Below are positions 38,402 to 47,379 of a stretch of DNA of 64,000 nt, piece after piece; within the stretch, counting starts at the first letter, position 1; the number at the start of each line of letters is the position of its first letter. The DNA is from Nitrospinota bacterium (lineage in GTDB: Bacteria > Nitrospinota > Nitrospinia > JACRGO01): assembly GCA_016212295.1 (NCBI GenBank), contig JACRGO010000237.1, forward strand, positions 1-64,000. The letters are read 5' to 3'. A model generated the notes under the pieces. The model was not told where the DNA came from and searched no databases. It was given only the letters and a program-made list of their open reading frames with translations. Both the position numbers and the translations under genes were made by a program.

Positions 38402-39367
38402 ATGACAAAGGCTCTTAAAAAACCACTCGCGCTATTCCCAATTTTTATTTTCCTGGCCGTGGTTTTCGCTTTGCCGGTTTTTGCCCTGGCCACTGACGCT
38501 CCAAAAAACGAAGTCCCCACGGCGGTAAGCCCCAATTGCGCCATTGAAATCAAGGCAAACATGATTACCGCCAAGATAGATGGAGCTCCCCTGTCCGAGG
38601 TCATTGATAAAATCACCCAAATCACCAAGGTGAAATTTTCCTTTTCCAAGCTACCGGAAATTTCCGTGTTCGCTAATTTTCAAAACCTCGCGCTGGAGGA
38701 GGGGATAGGCAGGATACTGGAGTTCATGGATTACATATTCCTGTATGAACCGGACCCTAAGACTGGCCAAAGGCTCATGGAGGTAAAGTTACTTTCCCTT
38801 AAAAAAGGAGTTGTGCCGGCAACAGCGGCCAAGGGCAAGGAAATCAAGGACAAAAACGGCAAGCCCGTGAAACCTCAACCAGTGGTTAAAGGCAATGAAA
38901 AAAAACCGGGTGAGACCGCCACTGAGGAAAACCCGGATGAGCTTGCCAAGCTCCTCGGCGAGATAGAAGAAGGCCAAAAGATCAAGGAAATAATCAAGAA
39001 ACTAAAGGACAAGGACACCGCCGCCAGGCTGAAGGCGGTGCATGATCTATCCAATTTCGATGGAGAAATGGCCGTCGACGCCCTGATCATCGCGCAGGAT
39101 GACGCAAACCCGGAGGTCAGCCAGGCCGCTGAAAAGGCCCTGGATGTAATTGATGAGCGGGAAACCTTGTCCATAGTGAAGGACGACATAAAGGACCCTG
39201 ACCCTATGGTACGGTTGAACGCGGTCGAAATAGCCGAGGACTACAAAGGAGGCAATTGGGTCCAGGTCCTTGAAGGAAGCCTCCATGACGAAGACAGCAG
39301 GGTGCGGCAGAAGGCCGCCGAGATTCTTAAATCCATGACCGGCAAGGACTATCACGTGGCGCCTTAG
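38402..39367 (+). CDS. Secreted HEAT-repeat protein with STN-like domain
   Basis: A 321-residue exported protein. A long signal peptide (LALFPIFIFLAVVFALPVFA) leads to a secretin/TonB short N-terminal-like domain (GAPLSEVIDKITQITKVKFS, residues about 60-115). A Lys/Pro linker follows, then HEAT-like repeats (AARLKAVHDLSNFDGEMAVD; PMVRLNAVEIAED; SRVRQKAAEILKSM). The ATG at 38402 fits the signal. A TACAAT -10-like box ends 7 bases before it and no ribosome site is seen, so it may be leaderless. Possibly a periplasmic adaptor of a secretion or pilus system; rtcB follows 6 bp later. Confidence 0.7.
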   Translation: MTKALKKPLALFPIFIFLAVVFALPVFALATDAPKNEVPTAVSPNCAIEIKANMITAKIDGAPLSEVIDKITQITKVKFSFSKLPEISVFANFQNLALEEGIGRILEFMDYIFLYEPDPKTGQRLMEVKLLSLKKGVVPATAAKGKEIKDKNGKPVKPQPVVKGNEKKPGETATEENPDELAKLLGEIEEGQKIKEIIKKLKDKDTAARLKAVHDLSNFDGEMAVDALIIAQDDANPEVSQAAEKALDVIDERETLSIVKDDIKDPDPMVRLNAVEIAEDYKGGNWVQVLEGSLHDEDSRVRQKAAEILKSMTGKDYHVAP

Positions 39368-39373
39368 AAAATC

Positions 39374-40813
39374 ATGAACATCAAAAAACTCACGGACTAC
39401 AAATGGGAGATCGAGCAGGACGCGGCCAGGGGAATGCGCGTCCCCGGCATCATTTACGCTGACGATAATCTCATGCGGTTGATAGAGAAGGACAACTCCG
39501 CCGGGCAGGTGGCGAACGGCGCGACCTTGCCGGGAATAGTAAAGGGCTCAATGGCCATGCCGGACATGCACTTCGGTTACGGTCTCCCCATCGGAGGGGT
39601 CGTTGCCACGCGCATGGAGGACGGCGTCGTGTCGCCCGGCGGCACTGGATACGACATCAATTGCGGTGTCAGGCTCTTGAGGACCAATCTGAATTCGCAA
39701 GAGGTGGAAGCCTCGGCCTTGCTTCTCGCCAATGAACTCTTTCAAAGCATACCAACAGGCGTCGGGTCCAGGGGAGACATACGCCTTTCCGGAAGGGATT
39801 ACAGAGACGTGCTTATTAACGGCGCGAGATGGGCGGTGGAAAGAGGTTACGGCGCGGTCGAGGACATCGGGCATATAGAGGCCCAGGGCCGCATGGAGGG
39901 GGCAGACCCCGCCTCAGTCGGACAAAAGGCAATGGACAGGGGCAAGGACCAGTTGGGCACCCTGGGGTCTGGAAACCATTTCCTGGAAGTGCAGGTGGTG
40001 GAGGAAATTTTTTTTCCAAAGGCGGCGGCCGCCTTTGGACTCTTCCCCGGCCAGGTCACGGTCATGATCCACACCGGCTCCAGGGGATTCGGACACCAGG
40101 TCTGCACTGATTATTTACAGGAGATGGAGAAGGCCGTCAGGAAGTACGGTATCGAACTCCCGGACCGGCAGCTGGCCTGCGCACCCATCCAATCCCCGGA
40201 AGGAAAAAGCTATCTCTCCGCCATGAGGGCCGCCGCCAATTACGCCTGGGCCAACAGGCAATGCCTGGCCGGACTGACGGAAAGGGCCTTTGAGCGGATT
40301 TTACAAATGGGGCCTGCCGCCCTGGGCATGTCCTGCCTGTACGACGTGGCCCATAATATAGTCAAGATCGAGGAACATATAATCGGCGGAAAAAAGATGA
40401 GACTTGCGGTCCACCGGAAAGGCGCCACAAGGTCCTTTCCGCCCCATCACCCGGAAGTCCCGGAGTCATGCAAGGAAGTGGGCCAGCCGGTTATCATTCC
40501 CGGCGACATGGGAAGGGCCTCATACGTTCTGGTCGGGACCCAGAAGGCGATGGAGGAAACCTTCGGCAGCACCTGCCACGGCGCCGGGCGCCTCCTGAGC
40601 CGGCACGCGGCCATCAGGCAGACAAAGGGAAGGGCAATTGAAAGAGAGCTTGGGGACAAGGGCATCATCGTGAGGTCAGCCGGAAGACACACACTGAAGG
40701 AAGAGGCCCCTGAAGCCTACAAAAACGTCACCGAGGTGGTGAACGTCGTGGAAAAGGCCGGGCTCTCCCTCAAGGTCGCGCGGCTGAGGCCGATAATAGT
40801 GATAAAGGGATAA
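39374..40813 (+). CDS. rtcB: RNA ligase RtcB
   Basis: A 479-residue RtcB ligase, which joins 3'-phosphate or 2',3'-cyclic phosphate RNA ends to 5'-OH ends using GTP and Mn. Metal- and guanylate-binding motifs are present: GGTGYDINCGVRLL, LGSGNHFLEVQ, IHTGSRGFGHQ and STCHGAGRLLSRHAA. Length is normal. No archease or RtcA partner is nearby. It starts 6 bases after the HEAT-repeat gene, so it is probably in that transcript. Confidence 0.95.
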   Translation: MNIKKLTDYKWEIEQDAARGMRVPGIIYADDNLMRLIEKDNSAGQVANGATLPGIVKGSMAMPDMHFGYGLPIGGVVATRMEDGVVSPGGTGYDINCGVRLLRTNLNSQEVEASALLLANELFQSIPTGVGSRGDIRLSGRDYRDVLINGARWAVERGYGAVEDIGHIEAQGRMEGADPASVGQKAMDRGKDQLGTLGSGNHFLEVQVVEEIFFPKAAAAFGLFPGQVTVMIHTGSRGFGHQVCTDYLQEMEKAVRKYGIELPDRQLACAPIQSPEGKSYLSAMRAAANYAWANRQCLAGLTERAFERILQMGPAALGMSCLYDVAHNIVKIEEHIIGGKKMRLAVHRKGATRSFPPHHPEVPESCKEVGQPVIIPGDMGRASYVLVGTQKAMEETFGSTCHGAGRLLSRHAAIRQTKGRAIERELGDKGIIVRSAGRHTLKEEAPEAYKNVTEVVNVVEKAGLSLKVARLRPIIVIKG

Positions 40814-40830
40814 GAGAGGCTGCAACAAGT

Positions 40831-41229
40831 ATGAGCATTGACATTGAAAGCATGATTATGACTGTGCTTATCTTTATCGCGGCTCTTTTGTATTCATCCG
40901 TTGGCCATGCCGGAGCTTCCGGCTACATTGCCGCTATGGCGCTAACTGGCTTATCACCTGCCGTCATGAAGCCCGCGGCCTTAGCCTTAAACATCCTTGT
41001 AGCCTTTATCGCCACATTCAAATTTTACCGCGTAGGCGCTTTTTCATGGGATCTCTTTTGGCCGCTTGCGCTTGCTTCTATACCGTGCGCCGACAGGGGG
41101 GCTTCTTACATTGCCTACCCGTATATACAAACCAATTATTGGGCTTGTGCTCATTACGGAAGCGCAAACGCGGCGCGTTGTCTGCTTTTGTGGTCTTGGG
41201 GGCGTATAGGGGCGTGTTTTGAATTGTGA
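40831..41229 (+). pseudogene. TauE/SafE-type permease, 3'-truncated
   Basis: The first 85 residues (MIMTVLIFIAALLYSSVGHA; GYIAAMALTGLSPAVMKPAA; WDLFWPLALASIP) match the N-terminal half of TSUP/TauE-SafE anion permeases. After SIP the frame is lost: other frames still read degraded GGFLH- and LLGL-like pieces, then the sequence ends. A complete permease has about 250 residues. This is a decayed gene 17 bp behind rtcB. Confidence 0.7.
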
Positions 41230-41230
41230 T

Positions 41231-41236
41231 TATAAT
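41231..41236 (+). promoter_or_regulatory. -10 box directly before a start codon
   Basis: A perfect TATAAT ends 8 bases before the ATG at 41245, with no Shine-Dalgarno between. This is the same geometry as at 23081-23094 and suggests a leaderless message. Confidence 0.45.
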
Positions 41237-41244
41237 CCCTGCAA

Positions 41245-41496
41245 ATGGAAATAAAAAATCCTTATATAAAGATATTTCAAGACCTTCAAGCCAAGAATAT
41301 AAAATACCTGGTTGTTGGAGAATTGGGCCTTACGAAAGACTTTGACCAATTGTATTCAAGGGGATTAAAACAAGAAGCAGGAAAAAATTCCTTGTATTTC
41401 ATCGGCAAGGAGTATCTTATAGATATGAAGGCAAAGGCCGGGAACGCCGTCTGGCTGGACAAAATCAAGGAAAAGTTCGCCGGTGAAAAAGAATAA
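41245..41496 (+). CDS. Internally deleted nucleotidyltransferase-like protein
   Basis: 83 residues. The start (FQDLQAKNIKYLVVGELGL) matches the 'KYLVVGG' opening of MNT/DUF6036-type nucleotidyltransferases. The end (SLYFIGKEYLIDMKAKAGNA) matches their C-terminal part. The catalytic DxD centre that should lie between is missing. It overlaps the next small ORF by 14 bases. It is probably an inactive remnant of a toxin-antitoxin nucleotidyltransferase. Confidence 0.5.
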   Translation: MEIKNPYIKIFQDLQAKNIKYLVVGELGLTKDFDQLYSRGLKQEAGKNSLYFIGKEYLIDMKAKAGNAVWLDKIKEKFAGEKE

Positions 41497-41671
41497 TAAA
41501 AAAGAAATGCAGGAAGCTTGGATGGATTCCGCCCTGGATATGGATGCGTTCAGGTCGTGGGACATAGAGAAGCAATTGGACGCCATAGTGGAATTCGCAA
41601 AAACCCGGTATTCCCTGGAAAAAGAGTTTTCATTCAAACAGTTGAAAAAACGCCGTGTAAAAAAAGATTGA
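41483..41671 (+). CDS. Small partner ORF of the nucleotidyltransferase remnant
   Basis: A 62-residue acidic-then-basic protein (MDSALDMDAFRSWDIEKQLD; ... FSFKQLKKRRVKKD). Its 14-base overlap with the upstream ORF suggests a coupled pair. I do not recognise a family. Confidence 0.4.
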   Translation: MKKNNKKEMQEAWMDSALDMDAFRSWDIEKQLDAIVEFAKTRYSLEKEFSFKQLKKRRVKKD

Positions 41672-41685
41672 CGAAATTTGAAGCG

Positions 41686-41801
41686 CCAAATAACAAACAT
41701 CAAATCACAAATAAGCTCCAAAAGCAAAATTCCAATAACAATCCTTGATTATTGAAATTTTGAGTTTATTTGAAATTTGTAGTTTGAAATTTGAAATTTT
41801 T
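41686..41801. repeat. Second 'caaataacaaa' palindromic repeat
   Basis: The left arm (about 41686-41718) and right arm (about 41764-41796) are inverted with about 75% match. The element is of the same type as 2781-2925. It fills the gap before the FliK-like gene. Confidence 0.6.
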
Positions 41802-41830
41802 GGTTTCTTGCATTAAGCTCAGGAGCTCCC

Positions 41831-43648
41831 ATGTTTCCCACTGGAATTCCCCTGGAAAGCCTGCTGAAGATCGACCTTACGGGAAACGCCCTGGACCTTG
41901 GGGCCTTGGCGAAGGCCCAGCCAGGAGACGTTCTGCAAGGGCAGGTGGTGAAAGGCCCCTCCCCTGACGGCGTAAGCGTCGCTAGGCTTGGCGGCCAAAA
42001 CGTCTCCCTGCCCAACACCCCCAACCTTTCCCAGGGCCAGACAATATCAGTGGAAGTGGTGAAGGTCGCCTACCAGCTCTCACTCAAGATTGTCCCATCA
42101 GAGTCCCAGCCTAAGCCATACCAAGGGACCGGACCATACCAGCAGCCGGTTCTTCCCCAAGCCGCGCCAGGCATGCCGCCCTCGGCCCTGGTCCTCCAGC
42201 TTCCTGAAAGCCTCAAAACCGGAAACATCCTCTCCCTGGCGAAACCGGGCGACATCATCTCAGGCGTCGTGGTAAAGAATCTTGGGCAGAACCAATCCAT
42301 AATCCAATACGACGGGGTGGACGTCCCGGCCTTCAGCTCTCAGGCATTAAATGAAGGCCAGACCGTAAGGGCGAAAATCGAGCGAACCCTTCCTCAATTG
42401 ACTCTCAGGGTCTTGCAGGACAGCCAATCAGCCGCGTCGCCCGGCCAGCGGTCCCCTGCCCTTTCCTCTCTGACCCAACCACCGTCCTTCCAGGAAATCG
42501 CCATGAGGATCTCCGCCAGCCAATTGAAAAGCCTCTCCGGCGGATTTCTCCCCAGGGAGGGCCAGCTCGTGGATGTGAAGGTCCTGCAAACCATGTCCGG
42601 CGGCAAGGCCCTTGTGGAAATCGGGGGAAGGCAAATCGAGGCGTTCCTCTCCCCGGACGCGAATGCGCAGCCCGGGAAGACGCTCTCCATGTCGGTTGAC
42701 TCCCTTTCGCCCGACCTTGTGCTGAGGTCCGTCCCTCCGGCCCAGGACCTCAGCCTGGAAAAGGCCGCAGGCTACGTCCGCGAATTCCTGCCGTCCAAGG
42801 AGCCCATGGAAAAGGTGTTGGGCCGCCTTTCGCATCTTGTGTCCGATGGAAAACTCCCGCAAGCGTTGCAATCCGAGAAGGGACTGCTGGACGGCCTTCG
42901 CCAGGCTCTGAACGATTCAGTGCTCCAGAAACCAGGCTCTCCTGATCCGGCCCTTCTGGAACGCGCTGTGAACGTTTCCGGCCAGAGCTATGAAAATAAC
43001 CTGAAAACCGCGCTGGAATTGGGCATCTCACCGGAGGAGATAAAAAACACGCTTCTGAAAGGGGACCTGAAAGGGGAGTTGTTGAAGCTTCAAAATGCAG
43101 TTGATGAAAAACTCCCAACCTTGAAGGGAGACAACCCGGAGGCGCAGGCCCAACTTCGGGAACTGCAAAACTTCGGCGGCGCGATCAAGGCCGCCGTGAA
43201 CCAGATAGACCTCCACCAGGTAATGAACGCCGTGAACCAGAGGGACCAGGGCTCGGCCTTTTTCCAGGTCCCGTACATCGCCTCAAACGGCGAGACCAAG
43301 ACGGTTGACGTGTTCGTGAAAAGGAACTGGAAGGAAAAAGGCGGCAAGGGGGACACGGGAAAAGAGGACTGCAACGTCACCCTCTTGCTGGACATGACCT
43401 CGCTAGGCTCCCTGCGGGCGGACGTCCACCTGCAAAAGGACTCTCTCCATTGCAAGATTCTCTCACAGGACCAGAAGGTGGTGGATTTCATGGAAAGCCA
43501 ATTGCCTTCACTGGAGGCGGGCCTGACAGGACTGGGGTACGAGGCTAAAATCGAGTGCAACCTGACCAAAAAGGAGAAGGTCTCCGCGCCTGTACATTCT
43601 GAAAAAACGCCCATTGAAAAACTGGGGATTCTGGATGTGAAGGTTTGA
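41831..43648 (+). CDS. FliK-like flagellar hook-length control protein
   Basis: A 605-residue protein. The C-terminal domain (LLLDMTSLGSLRADVHLQKD; LPSLEAGLTGLGYEAKIECN) matches the Flg_hook domain of FliK, which sets hook length and switches export specificity through FlhB. The N-terminal half holds three beta-rich modules that look alike: GDVLQGQVVKGPSPDGVSVA, GDIISGVVVKNLGQNQSIIQ and GQLVDVKVLQTMSGGKALVE, each followed by a G-Q/K-T pattern. A helical linker joins them. No other flagellar structural gene lies next to it in the window. Confidence 0.78.
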   Translation: MFPTGIPLESLLKIDLTGNALDLGALAKAQPGDVLQGQVVKGPSPDGVSVARLGGQNVSLPNTPNLSQGQTISVEVVKVAYQLSLKIVPSESQPKPYQGTGPYQQPVLPQAAPGMPPSALVLQLPESLKTGNILSLAKPGDIISGVVVKNLGQNQSIIQYDGVDVPAFSSQALNEGQTVRAKIERTLPQLTLRVLQDSQSAASPGQRSPALSSLTQPPSFQEIAMRISASQLKSLSGGFLPREGQLVDVKVLQTMSGGKALVEIGGRQIEAFLSPDANAQPGKTLSMSVDSLSPDLVLRSVPPAQDLSLEKAAGYVREFLPSKEPMEKVLGRLSHLVSDGKLPQALQSEKGLLDGLRQALNDSVLQKPGSPDPALLERAVNVSGQSYENNLKTALELGISPEEIKNTLLKGDLKGELLKLQNAVDEKLPTLKGDNPEAQAQLRELQNFGGAIKAAVNQIDLHQVMNAVNQRDQGSAFFQVPYIASNGETKTVDVFVKRNWKEKGGKGDTGKEDCNVTLLLDMTSLGSLRADVHLQKDSLHCKILSQDQKVVDFMESQLPSLEAGLTGLGYEAKIECNLTKKEKVSAPVHSEKTPIEKLGILDVKV

Positions 43649-43954
43649 AAAAGGCTTCTTTCAAACTCCTTAACCACGAAGAACGCGAAGGACACGAATG
43701 CCATAAAGATTGCGCCCCGGAGGGGTGGCTGCCAGGGGAAGACCATGCCATAAGATGCCCAGGTCTCCATCAGCACATCGTCTTCGGAAACGAAAACCCG
43801 GTTGCGACCCCTCCAGGGTCGGATTAATTAATTTTTCAGATACCAGGGGTATCGGCCTGTGGCTTCAACCCCTGGCTAATGGCTGGCATCCCTCCGGGAT
43901 GCATAATATCGCCCAATTTAGGTAATAAATAAAAAATCGCTATGCTATATGTTA
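43649..43954. repeat. Repeat gap after the FliK-like gene
   Basis: The gap contains aaccacgaagaacgcgaagg and a complex palindrome (cccggaggggtggctgccag at about 43715, pairing loosely with gctggcatccctccgggatg at about 43882). No gene is seen. Confidence 0.5.
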
Positions 43955-44749
43955 TTAAAAAACCAGCCTTAACTCCAAAACGCCGGTCCGCTTGTCTATC
44001 ATGTATTCCCTTTCAGGAGCAAAATTTTCCGGGGCCAAATCCAGGACCTCCTGCCGCGTCCGGCATTTTCCCCCATCCGTCCCCAGAAACATGTTTATAT
44101 CAAAGAGAAAATTATAGGGATCATCCCAGGGGTCCACGAAGTGCTCTATGATGGCCAGACGCCCCTTTTCCGTGAGCGCCCCGGCGGCCTTGTTAAAAAA
44201 AAGCCTTACTGAATCGTCGCCGTACATGTGGATCACCTGTGATATCAGGATGAAATCAAAATTTTCCCCCCAGGGAAGGTCCCGGAAATCGCCTGCTATG
44301 ATTTCTCCCTGGAGTCCCTTTTCCCTTGCCAGGGCAGCGGCACTTTCAATGTCCATGTAGGTTGCTGCGATATCGGGAAATTTTTTTTGTATTCCTCTCA
44401 AATAAGGGGCCGTGCCTCCTCCCACGTCGAGCAGACGGCGGACCCCGGCCAGGTCGACCAGTTCCAGAAACGTATTAAGGGAAAATCCGGCCTTTTCCTC
44501 CTGCGCCTCCATGTAGATACGGTAGTCCTCCTCGGTTCCGTGAGGGACCTCGCGCTTATCAGGCAGTCCCTTCCAGTGCTCCGCCATCCGCTCCATCTGC
44601 CTGGCCATGTGGGGCGCTTTGATTTCCTGGGGATAAATCCGGTCCAGCGCCTTTTGAATCCTTGGGGGAAGGGGGCCGTTTTTCACCGAGGCGATCAGCA
44701 GCCTGGTCTTCCATGCGCCGGTGAGGACGTCAAAAAATAGTTCTTCCAT
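43955..44749 (-). CDS. SAM-dependent O-methyltransferase-like protein
   Basis: A 264-residue class I methyltransferase of the plant-type O-methyltransferase (family 2) kind. The SAM motif RRLLDVGGGTAPYLRG lies near residue 105. Also present are ATYMDIESA, GDFRDLPWGENFDFILISQV and RLAIIEHFVDPWDD. The dimerisation domain usual for this family is shortened. The substrate is unknown. It is single on its strand, with the accessory region starting behind it. Confidence 0.82.
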   Translation of the reverse strand: MEELFFDVLTGAWKTRLLIASVKNGPLPPRIQKALDRIYPQEIKAPHMARQMERMAEHWKGLPDKREVPHGTEEDYRIYMEAQEEKAGFSLNTFLELVDLAGVRRLLDVGGGTAPYLRGIQKKFPDIAATYMDIESAAALAREKGLQGEIIAGDFRDLPWGENFDFILISQVIHMYGDDSVRLFFNKAAGALTEKGRLAIIEHFVDPWDDPYNFLFDINMFLGTDGGKCRTRQEVLDLAPENFAPEREYMIDKRTGVLELRLVF

Positions 44750-45190
44750 TTTTCACTAACCCGGACAAGCCGGAACTAAAATAAAATTCCGATGTATTCA
44801 AACATTTGATGATACCTCTTTTGGACCGCCGATTCCATGCCGCGCCATGGAACCCCGGCGCAGGATTGTGCCCCCGCAGGAAGAGGTCTGGAGGTTGATA
44901 TTTTACTTCACAATTTTTTTCACATTTTTAAAAATTGAGCAGAAGTGGTTTCGCAACCCAGGTCGGCGCGAAAGGATTTGAACCTCCGCCCCACCTGCTC
45001 CCAAGGATATGGGGATGAAAGGGTCATTGACAACTATCGTTACGAGGTATATTTTATATTCACTTGTTGCCGCGTTATTGGCTGGATAAATGCTGAAAGC
45101 CCGGCTCCTATAGATTGGAAAATAGGATGGAGAATTAGAAAATGGGAGCCATCCTTCAATTTGAGTTGCTTCATTGGGAGGAAGAAATAA
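44750..45190. other. Gap at the left border of the second accessory region
   Basis: 441 bp without a convincing gene. It contains a degenerate palindrome (ccatgccgcgccatgg, about 44835) and the tRNA 3'-half remnant. A 110-codon minus-strand ORF (44903-45235) translates the tRNA fragment and is rejected. Confidence 0.4.
44941..45003 (-). tRNA. tRNA 3'-half remnant
   Basis: On the minus strand, GGAGGTTCAAATCC (T-arm with a TTCAAAT loop) is followed by TTTCGCGCCGACC, which looks like the 3' acceptor strand of a tRNA. No complementary 5' acceptor half or anticodon arm is found on the upstream side, so only a fragment is present. Such 3' ends are typical att scars left by integrated elements; this one lies at the left border of the accessory region. 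Confidence 0.4.
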
Positions 45191-45382
45191 ATGGCAATTA
45201 ACAAAGCAATAGAAGAAATAAGAAAAACCCGTCATGAAATCTCTTCAAGGCACCATCACAACACTAAAGAATTATTGGAGCACTATAAACAACTGGAAAG
45301 CAAATATTCGGACAGGATTTGCGACCGGACAAGGGACAGCAAAATAATCCAGAGGACACTAAAAAGCAGCGCGGTTGATTAA
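45191..45382 (+). CDS. Small antitoxin-like helical protein
   Basis: A 63-residue protein, IEEIRKTRHEISSRHHHNTK then ELLEHYKQLESKY. The pattern (EIR..R.EIS...HN...L.EHY) is shared by many short orphan proteins found near PIN or other toxins. No toxin follows within reach. Function is unknown. Confidence 0.5.
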   Translation: MAINKAIEEIRKTRHEISSRHHHNTKELLEHYKQLESKYSDRICDRTRDSKIIQRTLKSSAVD

Positions 45383-45681
45383 GGAGCAAGCTTCGTAATC
45401 CTCAGCCGGTTCTCCTTCTCTTTCCTCGATGGCTTTCAGGTCGGATAAATATTCAAAAGTCCGTTGGGCCTAAAAACTTTGAAAATGAGCTGAAATAATT
45501 AAATCCTAAATTATGCGGATTCGGCATAATGGTAAAACAGATTATGTTACATGGAAAATCATGGCGGACTTTAATGAATAAATGATTAACAAGCCTTGAA
45601 AGCAATAGAAGTGTTTCTGAATAAATAAACAAAGAGTATGCATAAAAATAAATGTTCGCGCCGCCATTAGGCTTAAAGAAT

Positions 45682-46269
45682 ATGAACCGAATTTATCTAT
45701 CAATATTAATAATATGCTTCCTCCTTGGCACGTGTACACTTATAGCATTTGTCAAGGCTGGAGAGTCTATATCTGGGAATTTGTATCCAGAATTAATAGG
45801 CTTTTGTTTAGATGGAATATTCTTTGTAATTCTTTTTACTGTTTATGAGGGGCGAAGATTTAAAGTAGAATCAACAAAACAAAAGATTAAATTAAAGAAG
45901 AGTTTGCGAGATTTACTCGCAATAATACTGCAATGGTCACAACCTATTAACAGCAAAATTCCTTTTAAAGAGATCATTTTAAATCCCGATAACCTCAAAG
46001 CAATTCAAAAGGAATTAGAGTCAACAAGACGACTTGATGGAGTGCAGGCAGATTTTCTCAGAATACATGCTTTAGCAAGGATTCCTTCTATCCAAGCCGC
46101 AATTCCAGTATCTGCTACGATTGATGGAAGACATTTACAGTTATGGGACTTAATTTTAAACAATCTTCGGGCAATTGCTGAATCTACTAATGACGAAAAT
46201 GCTTATGAAGCACTGTTAGATTTTATTAACTTTGTAATCAAATTTGATGAAGCTCAAGTGTCTGCCTAA
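45682..46269 (+). CDS. Cassette-encoded membrane protein, unknown
   Basis: A 195-residue protein with two N-terminal membrane helices (YLSILIICFLLGTCTLIAFV; LIGFCLDGIFFVILFTVYEG) and a soluble helical C-terminal part (LRDLLAIILQWSQPINSK onward). The ATG at 45682 is preferred over 45652. Upstream attaggc (45666) resembles a worn R' box. The stop TAA overlaps GCCTAAC (46264-46270), an R''-type box, so it behaves as an integron cassette gene. AT-rich relative to the backbone. Confidence 0.55.
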   Translation: MNRIYLSILIICFLLGTCTLIAFVKAGESISGNLYPELIGFCLDGIFFVILFTVYEGRRFKVESTKQKIKLKKSLRDLLAIILQWSQPINSKIPFKEIILNPDNLKAIQKELESTRRLDGVQADFLRIHALARIPSIQAAIPVSATIDGRHLQLWDLILNNLRAIAESTNDENAYEALLDFINFVIKFDEAQVSA

Positions 46270-46320
46270 CAAAGAAACAGTTGCAGGAGTCAGACATTGA
46301 TCTGGAACAAAAATGGGCTT

Positions 46321-46419
46321 GCCTAACAACCGCCTCCACGGCAGACGCTTGACTGTCATGCGCCTTGCAAAGTTCCGCAAGCCTTACGCCAGCCTGCGCT
46401 TGTGAGGCGAGCGTTAGAT
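46321..46419 (+). other. attC recombination site 4
   Basis: GCCTAAC (46321-46327) fits RYYYAAC and GTTAGAT (46413-46419) fits GTTRRRY exactly. cgcctc (46331) pairs with gaggcg (46404) in the stem. At 99 bp it is within the normal size range. A second R''-type box 57 bp upstream (46264-46270) overlaps the preceding gene's stop, as if two attC sites had been fused. Confidence 0.75.
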
Positions 46420-46432
46420 TTCAAGGATGCCA

Positions 46433-47281
46433 ATGGCTATTCACTGGTCAGAATCCGAAGTCGAGGCAGCAGTTGAAGACTACTTCAACATGCTCCGCCA
46501 GGAGTTGACCGGTCGCAAATACAACAAGACCGAGCATCGCCGGGCATTAATGGAACATCTGAACAATCGGTCAGAAGGTTCGGTTGAACTGAAGCATCAA
46601 AATATCAGCGCCGTTCTGATCGAGATGGGTATTCCATACATTGACGGATACAAGCCACGTTCAAACTACCAGCGCACACTACTGCCCGCAGCGGTGTCTG
46701 ATTTCCTCGCCAATCACCCCGAGTTTCACGCGCTGTTCCAAGAGGACTCCGAGGTCGCGCCATCCATCCCATCGGTTGCGGATTTTCTCGCGGCGATGGA
46801 AGCTCCGCCAAGGCCGGAAAACAAGGGCAGCTCAACGATCGCGGAGACTCAAGCTATCTACAATCCCGCCGGTGTGAACTACCTGGAACGGGAGGCGCAA
46901 AATCATTCACTAGGAGACGCCGGGGAACAATTCGTCATCAATTTTGAGCGGGCCAGGTTAATCCACGCCGGGAAGGAATACCTCGCGGATCAAATTGAGC
47001 AAATATCAGTCTCGGTCGGCCCTTCCGCTGGGTTTGATATCCGGTCGTTTGAAGAAAACGGAACAGACCGCTTTATCGAGGCAAAAACCACGAAATACGG
47101 CAAGAGCACGCCATTCTTCGTTACTCCCAACGAGTTGGATTTCTCACGGGAGAATGCAACCCGGTACTTTCTATACCGTGTCTTCAAGTTCCGCGCGGAA
47201 CCACGCTTGTTCACTTTGCATGGCTACTTGCAGGATCAGTGCATACTCCAGCCGTCGCAGTACTTGGCGAAGCCAGCGTGA
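46433..47281 (+). CDS. DUF3883 (nuclease-fold) domain protein
   Basis: A 282-residue protein. The N-terminal half (WSESEVEAAVEDYFNMLRQE) is of unknown function. The C-terminal half matches DUF3883: HSLGDAGEQFVINFERARLI, AGFDIRSFEENGTDRFIEAK and STPFFVTPNELDFS. The D...ExK pattern (GFDI, FIEAK) fits a PD-(D/E)XK-like nuclease fold often found in defence loci. The ATG at 46433 has AAGG 6 bases upstream; an ATG at 46427 is also possible. It begins 14 bp after the attC4 R' box, as expected of a cassette. No attC is seen after its stop. Confidence 0.75.
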   Translation: MAIHWSESEVEAAVEDYFNMLRQELTGRKYNKTEHRRALMEHLNNRSEGSVELKHQNISAVLIEMGIPYIDGYKPRSNYQRTLLPAAVSDFLANHPEFHALFQEDSEVAPSIPSVADFLAAMEAPPRPENKGSSTIAETQAIYNPAGVNYLEREAQNHSLGDAGEQFVINFERARLIHAGKEYLADQIEQISVSVGPSAGFDIRSFEENGTDRFIEAKTTKYGKSTPFFVTPNELDFSRENATRYFLYRVFKFRAEPRLFTLHGYLQDQCILQPSQYLAKPA

Positions 47282-47379
47282 AATCTGGCAATGCGTTGCA
47301 ACTGGCGTATTGACACGATTTGATCTTTTTTATAACATGAAGGCGAAAATATATCCCCCCTGCTTCTTCGGAAGCAGGG

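Noticed and set aside
43090-43776. 228-codon minus-strand ORF
   Set aside because: It is antisense to the FliK-like C-terminal domain.
44903-45235. 110-codon minus-strand ORF
   Set aside because: The part reading GAGGAEVQILSRRP is the translation of a tRNA 3'-half, a known false-gene pattern.
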